Source of the DNA: Geminicoccus roseus DSM 18922
Lineage (GTDB): Bacteria > Pseudomonadota > Alphaproteobacteria > Geminicoccales > Geminicoccaceae
Assembly (NCBI RefSeq): GCF_000427665.1
Contig: NZ_KE386572.1
Coordinates: 3,124,196-3,188,195, forward strand
DNA length: 64,000 nucleotides
Reading direction: 5' to 3'
Position 1 is the first letter of the stretch; each line of letters starts with the position of its first letter. Below, in pieces: positions 50,462 through 59,418 of the stretch. The notes under the pieces were generated by a model. The model searched no databases. It saw nothing but the letters and a program-made list of their open reading frames with translations, and was not told where the DNA came from. The position numbers and the translations under genes were made by a program.

Positions 50462-51165
50462 AGCGCTTCTACAAGAACGTCACGACCGCAGCCGTCGACG
50501 GGAACTGGCAGGTCCTGCTCGACGGCAAGCCGATCCGGACCCCGATGCGGCGGGTCCTGCACGTGCCGACCCTGGCGCTCGCCCAGGCGATCGCGATCGA
50601 GTGGGACCTGCAGGGGGAGGAACTGCAGGTGCCAGCCATGCGGCTGACCAGGCTCGCCACCACCGTGGTCGACCTCCTGCCGGAACGCCAGGAGCCGGCG
50701 GTTCTCCAGGTGATGGACTATGTCGGCACCGACATGCTCTGCTACCGCGCCAGCAGCCCATCCGACCTGGTGCGGCGGCAGGACGAGGTCTGGCAGCCCT
50801 GGCTCGACTGGCTGGAGCGGGCGTTCGACGTCCGGCTGCCGGTGTTCCAGACCATGCTGCCCCAGGAGGTGGCGCCGCAGGCGCAGGAGCGGCTGGACCG
50901 GGTCGTGCGCGGCCTCGACCCCTGGCGGCTGGTGGCCCTGCATGCCGCGGTGACCGCCACGGGCTCCCTGGTCCTGGGCCTAGCGATGGTGGAAGCGGTG
51001 CTGCCGGCGGACGAGGCGTTCCTGGTGGCGGAACTGGATAGCCTCTACCAGGTCGAGCAGTGGGGCGAGGACCCGGAGGTCACCCGGCGCCATGTAGCCC
51101 TGCGCGCGGACCTCGAAGCCATTGGACAGTTCGTGACGGCTCTGGCACCGCCTGTGGGCATGTGA
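50458..51165 (+). CDS. ATP12-family F1-ATPase assembly chaperone
   Basis: ATP12 proteins bind the free F1 alpha subunit during ATP-synthase assembly; they occur in mitochondria and alphaproteobacteria. The 235-residue product begins [25 protein letters not shown] (a hallmark N-terminus), with [27 protein letters not shown] and [20 protein letters not shown] near the end. The start overlaps the HAD gene by 4 bases. Confidence 0.92.
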   Translation: MKRFYKNVTTAAVDGNWQVLLDGKPIRTPMRRVLHVPTLALAQAIAIEWDLQGEELQVPAMRLTRLATTVVDLLPERQEPAVLQVMDYVGTDMLCYRASSPSDLVRRQDEVWQPWLDWLERAFDVRLPVFQTMLPQEVAPQAQERLDRVVRGLDPWRLVALHAAVTATGSLVLGLAMVEAVLPADEAFLVAELDSLYQVEQWGEDPEVTRRHVALRADLEAIGQFVTALAPPVGM

Positions 51166-51175
51166 GCTACAAGAC

Positions 51176-51236
51176 GCCTCGCCGCCGCCGATCGATCTGG
51201 GTAGTACCGACCCAGGCAGGCCGGAACGGGCGAGGC
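51176..51236 (+). promoter_or_regulatory. Nested stem-loop leader before pccB
   Basis: GCCTCGCC (51176-51183) pairs with GGCGAGGC (51229-51236), enclosing a CTGGGT/ACCCAG hairpin (51197-51215). It ends 8 bases before the AGGGG ribosome binding site of pccB. It may be a 5' leader structure or part of a weak terminator after the ATP12 gene. Confidence 0.35.
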
Positions 51237-51254
51237 CGCTGGCAGGGGATGACG

Positions 51255-52787
51255 GTGCAGACGATCATCGAGCAGCTCGAGAGCAAGCGCGAGGCCGCGC
51301 GGCAGGGCGGTGGCGAGAAGCGGGTACGCAACCAGCACAAGCGCGGCAAGCTGACCGCGCGCGAGCGCATCGAGCTCCTGCTCGACCAGGGGTCGTTCGA
51401 AGAGACCGACATGTTCGTCGAGCACCGTTGCGTCGATTTCGGCATGGACGAGATGCGCATCCCGGGCGACGGGGTGGTGACCGGGCAGGGCACCATCAAC
51501 GGCCGCCTGGTGTTCGTGTTCAGCCAGGATTTCACCGTGTTCGGCGGCGCCCTCTCCGAGGCGCATGCCGAGAAGATCTGCAAGATCATGGACCGTGCCG
51601 TGAAGGTCGGCGCCCCGGTGATCGGCATCAACGACAGCGGTGGTGCTCGGATCCAGGAAGGCGTGGCGTCGCTCGCCGGCTATGCCGACGTGTTCCAGAA
51701 GAACGTGCTGGCGTCCGGGGTCGTGCCGCAGATCTCGGTGATCATGGGCCCGTGCGCGGGTGGGGCGGTCTATTCCCCGGCGATGACCGACTTCATCTTC
51801 ATGGTCCGCGACAGCTCCTACATGTTCGTGACCGGGCCGGACGTGGTGAAGACCGTTACCAACGAGGTGGTGACCGCCGAGGAGCTGGGCGGGGCCGGGA
51901 CCCATACCGGGAAGTCGGGCGTGGCCGACCTGGCGTTCGACCATGACATCCAGGCGCTGCACGAGCTGCGCCGCTTCTTCGACTTCCTGCCGCTCAACAA
52001 CCGCGAGAAGCCGCCCGAGCGGCCCTGCGACGATCCGATCGACCGGGACGATCCCTCGCTCGACACGCTGATCCCCGCCAATTCGAACCAGCCCTACGAC
52101 ATGATGGAGCTGATCGAGAAGATCGTCGACGAGGCGGACTTCTTCGAGCTGCAGAAGGACTACGCGAAGAACATCATCACCGGCTTCGCCCGGATCGAGG
52201 GGCGCACCGTCGGGATCGTCGCCAACCAGCCGATGGTGCTGGCCGGCTGCCTGGACATCGCGGCCTCCGTCAAGGCGGCTCGGTTCGTGCGCTTCTGCGA
52301 CTGCTTCAATATCCCGCTGGTCACGCTGGTCGACGTGCCGGGCTTCCTGCCCGGCGTCGGACAGGAATATGGCGGGATCATCAAGCATGGCGCGAAGCTC
52401 CTGTTCGCGTTCGCCGAGGCCACGGTGCCCAAGGTCACCCTGATCACCCGCAAGGCCTATGGCGGGGCCTACGACGTGATGAGCTCCAAGCATCTGCGCG
52501 GCGACGTGAATTTCGCCTGGCCCACTGCCGAGATCGCGGTGATGGGCCCCAAGGGGGCAGTGGAGATCATCTTCCGCCAGGACGCCGGCAACGGCGAGGC
52601 GATCGAGGCGCGGACCGAGGAGTACCGGGAGCGCTTTGCCAACCCGTTCGTGGCGGCCAAGCGCGGCTTTGTCGACGACATCATCATGCCGCACGGGACG
52701 CGGCGGCGGATCGCCAAGTCGCTGCGTTGGCTGGACGGCAAGCAGCTCTCCAACCCGTGGAAGAAGCACGCCAACATTCCGCTCTGA
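51255..52787 (+). CDS. pccB: Propionyl-CoA carboxylase beta chain (carboxyltransferase)
   Basis: PccB transfers carboxyl from biotin to propionyl-CoA, giving methylmalonyl-CoA. The 510-residue product has both crotonase-like halves: the oxyanion loop SGGARIQEG and [16 protein letters not shown] in the first, [20 protein letters not shown] and [16 protein letters not shown] in the second. GTG 51255 is preferred: AGGGG lies 6 bases before it, and it gives the family N-terminus ([18 protein letters not shown]). ATG 51249 directly abuts AGGGG. pccA follows after 23 bases. Confidence 0.95.
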   Translation: MQTIIEQLESKREAARQGGGEKRVRNQHKRGKLTARERIELLLDQGSFEETDMFVEHRCVDFGMDEMRIPGDGVVTGQGTINGRLVFVFSQDFTVFGGALSEAHAEKICKIMDRAVKVGAPVIGINDSGGARIQEGVASLAGYADVFQKNVLASGVVPQISVIMGPCAGGAVYSPAMTDFIFMVRDSSYMFVTGPDVVKTVTNEVVTAEELGGAGTHTGKSGVADLAFDHDIQALHELRRFFDFLPLNNREKPPERPCDDPIDRDDPSLDTLIPANSNQPYDMMELIEKIVDEADFFELQKDYAKNIITGFARIEGRTVGIVANQPMVLAGCLDIAASVKAARFVRFCDCFNIPLVTLVDVPGFLPGVGQEYGGIIKHGAKLLFAFAEATVPKVTLITRKAYGGAYDVMSSKHLRGDVNFAWPTAEIAVMGPKGAVEIIFRQDAGNGEAIEARTEEYRERFANPFVAAKRGFVDDIIMPHGTRRRIAKSLRWLDGKQLSNPWKKHANIPL

Positions 52788-52810
52788 TCCTGCCGCGGGA
52801 AACAACCACG

Positions 52811-54805
52811 ATGTTCAAGAAGATCCTGATCGCCAACCGCGGCGAGATCGCCTGCCGGGTGATCCGCACCTGCCGAAAGCTGGGGATCGCCACGGTCGCC
52901 GTGTATTCGGAAGCGGATGCCCAGGCGCTGCACGTCCGGATGGCCGACGAGGCGGTGCCGATCGGGCCGGCGGCCGCCCGCGACAGCTATCTGGTGATCG
53001 ACAAGATCATCGCGGCCTGCCGGCAGACCGGCGCCGAGGCCGTCCATCCGGGCTACGGGTTTCTTTCGGAGAACGCCGCCTTCGCCACCGCGCTGGATGC
53101 CGCGGGGATCGTGTTCATCGGCCCGCCGATGAACGCCGTGCAGGCGATGGGCGACAAGATCGAGAGCAAGATCCTGGCGAGGAAGGCCGGCGTCTCGGTG
53201 GTGCCGGGCCATGTCGAGCCGGTTTCCGACCCGGAGGAGGCGCTGCGGATCGCCCGGAGCATCGGCTATCCGGTCATGGTCAAGGCGGCGGCGGGCGGCG
53301 GCGGCAAGGGCATGCGCATCGCCCATGACGACCCGTCGCTGACCGAGGGGCTGGAGCGGGCCCGCTCAGAGGCGCGCTCCTCGTTCGGCGACGACCGGGT
53401 CTTCCTGGAAAAATACATCGAGCAGCCCCGGCACATCGAGATCCAGGTGCTGGGCGATCGGCATGGCCATGTCATCCATCTGGGCGAGCGAGAATGCTCG
53501 ATCCAGCGCCGCCACCAGAAGGTGATCGAGGAGGCGCCGTCGCCCTTCCTGGACGAGGCCACCCGGCAGGCGATGGGCGCCCAGGCGGTGGCCCTGGCCG
53601 AGGCGGTTGGCTACCACTCCGCCGGCACCGTCGAGTTCATCGTCGACGCCCAGCGCAACTTCTATTTTCTGGAAATGAACACCCGCCTGCAGGTCGAGCA
53701 TCCGGTGACCGAACTCGTCACCGGGCAGGACCTGGTGGAGTGGATGATCCGGATCGCGGACGGCGAGCGGCTCACGCTGCGCCAGGAGGACGTGACGCTC
53801 TCCGGCTGGGCGATCGAGGCCCGTGTCTATGCGGAAGACCCGTCCCGCGGTTTCCTGCCCTCGACCGGCCGCCTGCGGCGCTACCAGGCGCCGGAGGGCA
53901 AGGGCATCCGCGTCGACACCGGCGTCGCCGAGGGCCTGGACGTCTCGATGTTCTACGATCCGATGATCGCCAAGCTCTGCGCCTATGCGCCCGACCGCAC
54001 CATGGCGGCAGAGCGGCTGGCCGACGCCCTGGACGCCTATGTCATCCGCGGCCTGAGCCACAACATCGCCTTCCTGACCTCGCTGATCACCCATCCGCGC
54101 TTCCTGGAAGGGCGGCTCACCACCAACTTCATCGCCGAGGAGTATGGCGAGCGGTTCGAGGGCTGCGCGCTCGCTGCCGAGGCGAAGGAGGAACTCGCGG
54201 CGGTCGCCCTGGCGATGCGGGTGGTCGAGGCGGAGCGCGCCATGGCCGGCAGCGGCAAGATGCATGGCTGGATACCGCCGCACGTGGCGTCCTGGCTGGT
54301 GACGCTGGACGACGAGCCGTTCGACCTGACGATCGAGCCCGGCGCCGGCTCCAGCCCGGTGATCATGGTCGGCACCCGCCCGGTGCCGCTGCAGCTGGAC
54401 TGGAAGCCGGGCCGCCTGCTGGCCCGGGTCGAGATCGGCGGTCGCGTTCGGCTGGTCCAGGTCGACCGGCGGGCGGAAGGCTACCTGCTGACCCACCGGG
54501 GCGCCCAGGTGACCGCGGTGATCCGCACCCGCAAGGCCGCGGAATACGCGGCGCGGATGCCCAAGAAGATCCCGCCGGACCTTTCCAGGTTTCTGGTGTC
54601 GCCCATGCCGGGCCTGATCGTGTCGGTGGCGGTGGAACTGGGGCAGGAGGTCAAGGCCGGCCAGGAACTGTGCGTGCTCGAAGCCATGAAGATGGAGAAC
54701 GTGCTGCGCGCGGAGCGCGACGGGATCATCGAGACGCTCGATGCGAAGCCGGGCGACGCCGTGGCGGCCGACCAGGTGCTGATGACCTTCGGCAGCACCG
54801 GCTGA
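52811..54805 (+). CDS. pccA: Propionyl-CoA carboxylase alpha chain (biotin carboxylase plus BCCP)
   Basis: The 664-residue product has a biotin carboxylase N-terminal domain (FKKILIANRGEIACRVIRT), an ATP-grasp domain (PVMVKAAAGGGGKGMRI; RHIEIQVLGDRHG; EMNTRLQVEHPVTE), the BT linker domain and a C-terminal biotinyl domain with the lysine in LEAMKMENV (about residue 630). Together with PccB this forms the propionyl-CoA to methylmalonyl-CoA route used for odd-chain lipids and some amino acids. The methylmalonyl-CoA mutase partner is not in the window. Confidence 0.95.
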   Translation: MFKKILIANRGEIACRVIRTCRKLGIATVAVYSEADAQALHVRMADEAVPIGPAAARDSYLVIDKIIAACRQTGAEAVHPGYGFLSENAAFATALDAAGIVFIGPPMNAVQAMGDKIESKILARKAGVSVVPGHVEPVSDPEEALRIARSIGYPVMVKAAAGGGGKGMRIAHDDPSLTEGLERARSEARSSFGDDRVFLEKYIEQPRHIEIQVLGDRHGHVIHLGERECSIQRRHQKVIEEAPSPFLDEATRQAMGAQAVALAEAVGYHSAGTVEFIVDAQRNFYFLEMNTRLQVEHPVTELVTGQDLVEWMIRIADGERLTLRQEDVTLSGWAIEARVYAEDPSRGFLPSTGRLRRYQAPEGKGIRVDTGVAEGLDVSMFYDPMIAKLCAYAPDRTMAAERLADALDAYVIRGLSHNIAFLTSLITHPRFLEGRLTTNFIAEEYGERFEGCALAAEAKEELAAVALAMRVVEAERAMAGSGKMHGWIPPHVASWLVTLDDEPFDLTIEPGAGSSPVIMVGTRPVPLQLDWKPGRLLARVEIGGRVRLVQVDRRAEGYLLTHRGAQVTAVIRTRKAAEYAARMPKKIPPDLSRFLVSPMPGLIVSVAVELGQEVKAGQELCVLEAMKMENVLRAERDGIIETLDAKPGDAVAADQVLMTFGSTG

Positions 54806-54806
54806 G

Positions 54807-54843
54807 GCCGCCTGCCGCCGGCTTGGTGCCAGCGGCAGGCGGC
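54807..54843 (+). terminator. Hairpin after pccA
   Basis: A perfect 12-base-pair stem (GCCGCCTGCCGC with GCGGCAGGCGGC, 13-base loop) starts 1 base past the pccA stop. No T tract is present. Confidence 0.5.
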
Positions 54844-54862
54844 GCTAAGGATTGCATACATC

Positions 54863-54909
54863 CATCCGCCCCCGAGCCCGCCGCGAAGCGGCCCGGCCCG
54901 GGGCGGATG
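54863..54909 (+). promoter_or_regulatory. Second long hairpin, leader of the FAH-family gene
   Basis: CATCCGCCCC (54863-54872) pairs perfectly with GGGGCGGATG (54900-54909), with an inner CCGC-GAA-GCGG helix. It lies 17 bases before the next ATG and could expose or hide translation signals. Its function is not known. Confidence 0.35.
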
Positions 54910-54926
54910 ACCAGCGGGATCGTTCC

Positions 54927-55589
54927 ATGAACAGCCTTCCTTTCGCCACGGGCGGCGCGCTCCAGGTGCGCCGGGTCTTCTGCGTCGGCCGCAACTATGC
55001 CGAGCACGCCAAGGAGATGGGCCACGACGAGCGCGAGCCGCCCTTCTTCTTCGCCAAGTCGGCAGAAGCCCTGGTCCTGGGCCCGGAGGTGCCCTACCCG
55101 CCGATGACCGGCGACCTGCACCACGAGGTCGAACTGGTCGTCGCGATCGGGCGTGACGGGGCCGGGATCTCGGTGGACGCGGCGCGCTCCCACATTGCCG
55201 GCTACGCGGTCGGGATCGACCTGACCCGCCGCGACCTGCAGGCGGTCGCCAAGAAGCAGGCACGGCCCTGGGCCATGGCCAAGTCCTGGATCGGCGCCGC
55301 GCCGATCGGGACGCTGCATGCCCCGGCGGAAGTCGGCCACCCCCGCGCCGGCCGGATCGTGCTGAAGGTCAATGGCGAGATCCGCCAGTCCGGAGATCTG
55401 GCCGAGATGATCTGGAGCGTGGACGAGATCGTGGCCGAATTGTCGCGCTACGACCGGCTGCTGGCGGGCGACCTGATCATGACCGGCACGCCGGCCGGGG
55501 TGGGGCCGCTGGCGATCGGCGACAAGGTCGAGGTGTCCATAGACGGGATCGGCGGTGCCGGCTTCGTGATTGGCCCCGTGGCTGGCTGA
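54927..55589 (+). CDS. Fumarylacetoacetate hydrolase (FAH)-family protein
   Basis: The 220-residue product is a single FAH domain, the size of FAHD1-like acylpyruvases/oxaloacetate decarboxylases. Seen are FCVGRNYAEHAKEMG, the metal-binding LHHEVELVVAIG (H, E, E), GIDLTRRDLQ, KSWIGAAPIG and GDLIMTGTPAGVGPL. A role in cleaving acylpyruvates or decarboxylating oxaloacetate is family inference. It may be read with pccBA, but two hairpins intervene. Confidence 0.9.
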   Translation: MNSLPFATGGALQVRRVFCVGRNYAEHAKEMGHDEREPPFFFAKSAEALVLGPEVPYPPMTGDLHHEVELVVAIGRDGAGISVDAARSHIAGYAVGIDLTRRDLQAVAKKQARPWAMAKSWIGAAPIGTLHAPAEVGHPRAGRIVLKVNGEIRQSGDLAEMIWSVDEIVAELSRYDRLLAGDLIMTGTPAGVGPLAIGDKVEVSIDGIGGAGFVIGPVAG

Positions 55590-55617
55590 CCTGCCCGACG
55601 CTCCAGGTCAGAATCGA

Positions 55618-55648
55618 GAAGGCCGAAGGGGCGACCCCTTCGGCCTTC
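55618..55648. terminator. Strong bidirectional-type hairpin after the FAH gene
   Basis: A 14-base-pair perfect stem (GAAGGCCGAAGGGG with CCCCTTCGGCCTTC, 3-base loop) lies 29 bases past the stop. The DUF1127 gene converges from the other side, so it may serve both. Confidence 0.65.
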
Positions 55649-55762
55649 GATCGTTCAGGGGGTCCGGGGCCTCCGCGGGAACTTCCACGCGAACAGGACC
55701 GTCCCATGCCTCCAGGGAGGCGGTCGGAAACTCGGCGGAGACCGGATGGTCTCCGCGTCCGG

Positions 55763-56005
55763 TCAACGGCCGGCAGCCGCCTTCGTCGCCACGCTTTCCA
55801 ATTCGGAGCGCATGACCCCGATGTCGTGGAGCTCGCGGTCGGTGAGACGCGACAGCTCGTTCATGGTCTGACGATAGAGCCACCAGCGCTTGACGGTCTC
55901 CAGCAGACCCTCGCTCGCAGGCGCCTTGGAGGCGTTGCGCAGCTGCCAGGAGGCCACCGCAGTGGTCGCAAGCACGCTGTAAGGGTTGATGAATTCGATC
56001 GACAT
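55763..56005 (-). CDS. Small DUF1127 (YjiS-like) protein
   Basis: The 80-residue product has an N-terminal variable helix and the C-terminal DUF1127 signature RQTMNELSRLTDRELHDIGVMRSEL. Short, basic DUF1127 proteins are abundant in alphaproteobacteria; several bind RNA or affect phosphate and carbon metabolism and are stress-induced, but the function here is unknown. The ATG at 56005 faces the divergent dehalogenase-like gene across a 266-base intergenic region. Confidence 0.85.
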   Translation of the reverse strand: MSIEFINPYSVLATTAVASWQLRNASKAPASEGLLETVKRWWLYRQTMNELSRLTDRELHDIGVMRSELESVATKAAAGR

Positions 56006-56026
56006 GGCGGTACACTACTTCATTGG

Positions 56027-56145
56027 TGCATCCGCGATCGCCGGCTCCCGGTGTCTGCATGATGCACTGCACAAGAGCGGATATGGGCAAGAAGCGGGCA
56101 TTCAGGAACCACCGTTTGTGCAATGCAGCTTGGATGGTGCTGCAT
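56027..56145 (+). promoter_or_regulatory. TGCA-rich intergenic control region with exclusive hairpins
   Basis: Seven TGCA tetramers occur between 56027 and 56144. TGCACTGCACAA (56063-56074) pairs with TTGTGCAATGCA (56116-56127, one mismatch), while ATGCAGC (56123-56129) pairs with GCTGCAT (56139-56145). These helices share bases, so they exclude one another if transcribed. It could be an operator array or a leader switch for the dehalogenase-like gene or the DUF1127 gene. No gene was recognised in 56006-56271. Confidence 0.4.
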
Positions 56146-56271
56146 GCTGGGTGGAGATCCCGTCATGATCGCGCGACGTCGGCCCCAAGTGCCGGAGGGA
56201 CTCGCCGCCCGGGCGCATCGCGACCATCTCCCCTGACAGCGTCCTAGGCGCACAGCGACGGGAGATCAGCG

Positions 56272-57165
56272 ATGCTCGAGGGCTTCGAGAAATGGCGCGT
56301 CGCCGGCGGCGGCGCCGAGATCTTCGTGCGGATCGGCGGATCGGGTCCGCCGCTCCTCCTGCTGCACGGCTACCCCCAGACTCATGTGATGTGGCACCAG
56401 GTGGCACCCCATCTGGCCGAGCGCTTCACCGTGGTCTGTCCCGACCTGCGCGGCTACGGCGCCTCCAGCACCCCCATGGGCAGTTGGGACCATTCAACCT
56501 ATTCCAAGCGGGCGATGGCGGCCGACATGGTGGCCGTGATGGCAGGCTTGGGATTCGATCGCTTCGCCGCGGCGGGGCACGACCGGGGCGGCAGAGTCCT
56601 GCACCGGATGTGCCTGGACCATCCCGCCGCCGTCACGGCGGCCACCGTCCTGGACATCGTGCCGACTCGCACCGTGTTCGAGGCGACCGATCAGGCTCTG
56701 GCAACAGGCTACTACCACTGGTTCTTCCTGATCCAGAAGGCGCCGCTGCCGGAGCGGATGATCGGGATCGACCCGGAATTCTGGGTGCGGAGCAAGCTGG
56801 AGCGCTGGTCGGGCAGCGGCCTCAAGGCGTTCGCTCCCGAGGCGGTCGCCGCCTATGTCGATGCGTTCCGTGAGCCGGGCGTCGTCCACGCGACCTGCGA
56901 GGACTACCGGGCCGGGGCGACGATCGACCTGGAGCACGACCGGGCCGACGAGAACGCCAGGATCGCCTGCCCGCTCCTGGTGCTCTGGGGCGAGCACGGA
57001 CTGATGCACCGCCTGTTCGACGTGCCGGCGACCTGGACGCCCAAGGCGGCGGGGCCGGTGGAAAGCCAGGTGCTGCCATGCGGGCATTTCCTGCCCGAGG
57101 AGCAGCCAGGGCCGACCATCCATGCTCTGGATGAGTTCTTCGGGAAGCACGTCCCGGCAGGATGA
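56272..57165 (+). CDS. Alpha/beta hydrolase of the fluoroacetate dehalogenase type
   Basis: The 297-residue product closely follows bacterial fluoroacetate dehalogenases. It has the oxyanion HGYPQT, nucleophile D104 in GHDRGGR with the carboxylate-binding R105 and R108, catalytic acid D128 in LDIVPT, halide pocket H149-W150 (YYHWFF) and Y212 (CEDYRAGA), and base H272 (GHFLPEE). These positions match those described for the Burkholderia FA1 enzyme. W150, which favours fluoride over chloride substrates, is kept. It may therefore dehalogenate fluoroacetate or chloroacetate, but related epoxide or ester hydrolases are possible. GGGAG lies 8 bases before the ATG. Confidence 0.85.
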   Translation: MLEGFEKWRVAGGGAEIFVRIGGSGPPLLLLHGYPQTHVMWHQVAPHLAERFTVVCPDLRGYGASSTPMGSWDHSTYSKRAMAADMVAVMAGLGFDRFAAAGHDRGGRVLHRMCLDHPAAVTAATVLDIVPTRTVFEATDQALATGYYHWFFLIQKAPLPERMIGIDPEFWVRSKLERWSGSGLKAFAPEAVAAYVDAFREPGVVHATCEDYRAGATIDLEHDRADENARIACPLLVLWGEHGLMHRLFDVPATWTPKAAGPVESQVLPCGHFLPEEQPGPTIHALDEFFGKHVPAG

Positions 57166-57187
57166 TGGCCATCCGGGCGATGCCGCC

Positions 57188-58072
57188 TCAGATGGTCCGC
57201 TCGCGCCCTGGCACCGTCTCCGCCACGAACTCGATGATGCATCCACCGGCCTCGGCCGGCCCGACCCAGATCGTGTCGTTGGGCGTGCGCTGATGGGGGA
57301 CCTGGTTACGCACCAGGATGCTCTCGACCAGTCGCAGCTCGGCGACCCGGATGCCCAGGGCGGCGGGGAACGGTGCCTCGGCCACCCCGGCGCCCGGATA
57401 GCGCCGGACGACGCCGACGAGATCGGTGACGGTGAGGCGGCCGCCGCCGCCCAAGCGAAACGTGGAGCCCGCAGCCGGTCCCAGCAGCCGCGCGAAGCGC
57501 TCCCGGCTGCGGCCGACGTCCTGGACCGCCAGCACCACGAACGCCAGCGCCGTGGCGCCGTTGACATGGACCGGCCGGCTGGGATGCCAGACCACGTCGC
57601 GGGAGCGGTGCTCGATCAGGACCAGGTCGGCCTCGGGCCAAGCCCGGCCGTCAAGATGGGCCATGCGGAAGGCGGCAGGCTGGCTGCCCGAGCCGGCCGG
57701 CCACTCGCGCACCAGCGAGACCGGCGCCTCGATTCCGGGGACGTTCGGGCCGAGATCGGCGCGCAGGTCCGAAAGGTCGGGCGTGCCGAACGCCACCAGA
57801 TGGATGCCCTCCCGCCGTTTCGCGCGGCGCGCCACGTCCTGGCCATACTCCGTGCCGCCGGTGGCAGCCATCAGCTCGAGATAGCCGTGGTCCAGCGTGA
57901 TGCAGCGTCCGGCGGTGCCCCAGGCGACGATCCGGCCGCCCGGTTCGAGCTGGCCTTCGTGCGACAGTTGGGCCGACAGTCCGAACCCCATGCGCTCGAA
58001 CGCCTGGGCGGTGCGATCCAGCCGGCGCACCAGGAGCGTGACGTGATCCAGCGCGAGCTCAGGACGGGGCAT
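57188..58072 (-). CDS. VOC/glyoxalase-fold protein
   Basis: The 294-residue product opens with a glyoxalase-like beta-alpha-beta module (ALDHVTLLVRRLDRTAQAFERMGF, GYLELMAATGG) and has a second related module in its C-terminal half (FVVLAVQDVGRSRERFARLLG). This two-module layout matches Glyoxalase_3 / VOC proteins of unknown substrate. Histidine and glutamate residues at metal-ligand-like positions are present (DHV, YLELM, CIIEFV). ATG 58072 is preferred; ATGs further upstream (58099, 58135) are possible. It converges on the dehalogenase-like gene (22-base gap). Confidence 0.72.
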   Translation of the reverse strand: MPRPELALDHVTLLVRRLDRTAQAFERMGFGLSAQLSHEGQLEPGGRIVAWGTAGRCITLDHGYLELMAATGGTEYGQDVARRAKRREGIHLVAFGTPDLSDLRADLGPNVPGIEAPVSLVREWPAGSGSQPAAFRMAHLDGRAWPEADLVLIEHRSRDVVWHPSRPVHVNGATALAFVVLAVQDVGRSRERFARLLGPAAGSTFRLGGGGRLTVTDLVGVVRRYPGAGVAEAPFPAALGIRVAELRLVESILVRNQVPHQRTPNDTIWVGPAEAGGCIIEFVAETVPGRERTI

Positions 58073-58152
58073 GGCCGAACGATCCCGGGATTGAGCCATA
58101 CGCTGCAGTTGAGAAGCGATTCCACTCGCCGTCAACCTCTACCAAAGGTTGT

Positions 58153-59418
58153 TCAGCTCAATCCCAGTTCCTGCCAGGAGAGAAACGTCAGCGCGTCGCC
58201 CTGCGCGACCTGAGCACGATCGGCATCGAGTTCCGCGATTCCGTCAGCTTCCAGCAGGGTGCTGAGCATGCCTGAGCCCTGGCGGGTGACCGGCTGCAGC
58301 ATCTCCGTTCCCTGGTCCCGAACGACCCGGCAGCGCAGCAACTCGGTGCGGCCCTGCTTCTTTTCCATGGCGAAGGCGGCAGGAAGGGACCGGCCGGGCG
58401 GCACATGCCAGGCAGCACCGGCCAAGGCGAGCAGGAGAGGGCGCACGAAGCGCAGGAAGCATGAGGCTGCCGCGACCGGGTTGCCAGGCAGGGCGACGCA
58501 GGCGGCATCGCCCACCGAACCCAGGGCCAAAGGACGGCCGGGCCGCATCGCGACCCGCCAGAAGTCGAGGCTGCCCCGCTCAGCCAGCAGCGAGGCGACA
58601 TGATCCTCGTCGCCCCGCGAGGCACCGCCGCTGCCAAGGATAAGGTCGCATCCATCGCTCTTGTCGAGCGTCGCCCCGATCCGCCCGCGGTCGTCGCCGA
58701 CGATGCCATGGTCGTGCACGTCGACCGGAAGCTGTGCCAGCAGGGCATGGAGCAGGGGGCGGTTCGTGTCGTAGACGCCCGCCTTGCGCCATGCGGCTCC
58801 GGGAGGCAACAGTTCGTCGCCGGTGGAGAACAGGGCCACGCGCGGGCGGCGATGGACGGTGATTTCTCCCAGGCCCAGCGCAGCCGCCACCGCGATCTCC
58901 CAGGGGCCGAGCCGGGCACCGCGTGCCAGCAGGTGCCGGCCGGTGGAAACATCCTCGCCGTGGATCCGCCGGTTCGCCCCCGCCTTGAGGCCTTCCGGGA
59001 TGGAGACCTGTCCGCCGCTAAAGGAGCAGGCCTCGACCGCGGCCACGGTGTCGGTGCCGGCGGGCAGCGGCGCCCCGGTCAGGATCCGGACGGCATGGCC
59101 GGGCTTCACCTCGTCGGAAAAGGCATGGCCGGCGGCGCTGCGCCCGCTTAGCAGTTCGAGCGTCCCGCCGCCTTCCAGCCTGGCGCTCCAGGCGAAGGCG
59201 ACCCCGTCGACCGCGGCGTTGTCGAAGGCCGGCACGTCCCGCGGGGCTGCGATGTCCTGGGCGAGGATGCGGCCCTGGGCCTGCTGCAGCGCCACCCGCT
59301 CGGTGCCCTGCACCGGCACCGCCCGCCGCTCGAAGCAGCGCAGGGCCTCGGCGTAGCCGATCGGAGAGGGGCCGCCGTCGGCGGTGCAACCGCCCTCGCA
59401 GGAATTGGCGCCGCTCAT
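58153..59418 (-). CDS. moeA: Molybdopterin molybdenumtransferase MoeA
   Basis: MoeA inserts molybdate into adenylylated molybdopterin. The 421-residue product has the conserved DVPAFDNAAVDGVAF, HAVRILTGAPLPAGTDTV, RPRVALFSTGDEL and GSGGASRGDEDHV motifs. The last of these, normally GGVSxGDxD, carries A for V. PGNPVAAASCFLRFVRP follows. The N-terminus contains an unusual short CEGGC cysteine pair (residues 7-11). ATG 59418 overlaps the mobB stop by 4 bases (ATGA), which fixes the start. Confidence 0.93.
   Translation of the reverse strand: MSGANSCEGGCTADGGPSPIGYAEALRCFERRAVPVQGTERVALQQAQGRILAQDIAAPRDVPAFDNAAVDGVAFAWSARLEGGGTLELLSGRSAAGHAFSDEVKPGHAVRILTGAPLPAGTDTVAAVEACSFSGGQVSIPEGLKAGANRRIHGEDVSTGRHLLARGARLGPWEIAVAAALGLGEITVHRRPRVALFSTGDELLPPGAAWRKAGVYDTNRPLLHALLAQLPVDVHDHGIVGDDRGRIGATLDKSDGCDLILGSGGASRGDEDHVASLLAERGSLDFWRVAMRPGRPLALGSVGDAACVALPGNPVAAASCFLRFVRPLLLALAGAAWHVPPGRSLPAAFAMEKKQGRTELLRCRVVRDQGTEMLQPVTRQGSGMLSTLLEADGIAELDADRAQVAQGDALTFLSWQELGLS

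Noticed and set aside
55986-56247. Small plus-strand frames in the region between DUF1127 and the hydrolase
   Set aside because: No ribosome binding site, no family resemblance, and they overlap inverted repeats that better fit regulation.
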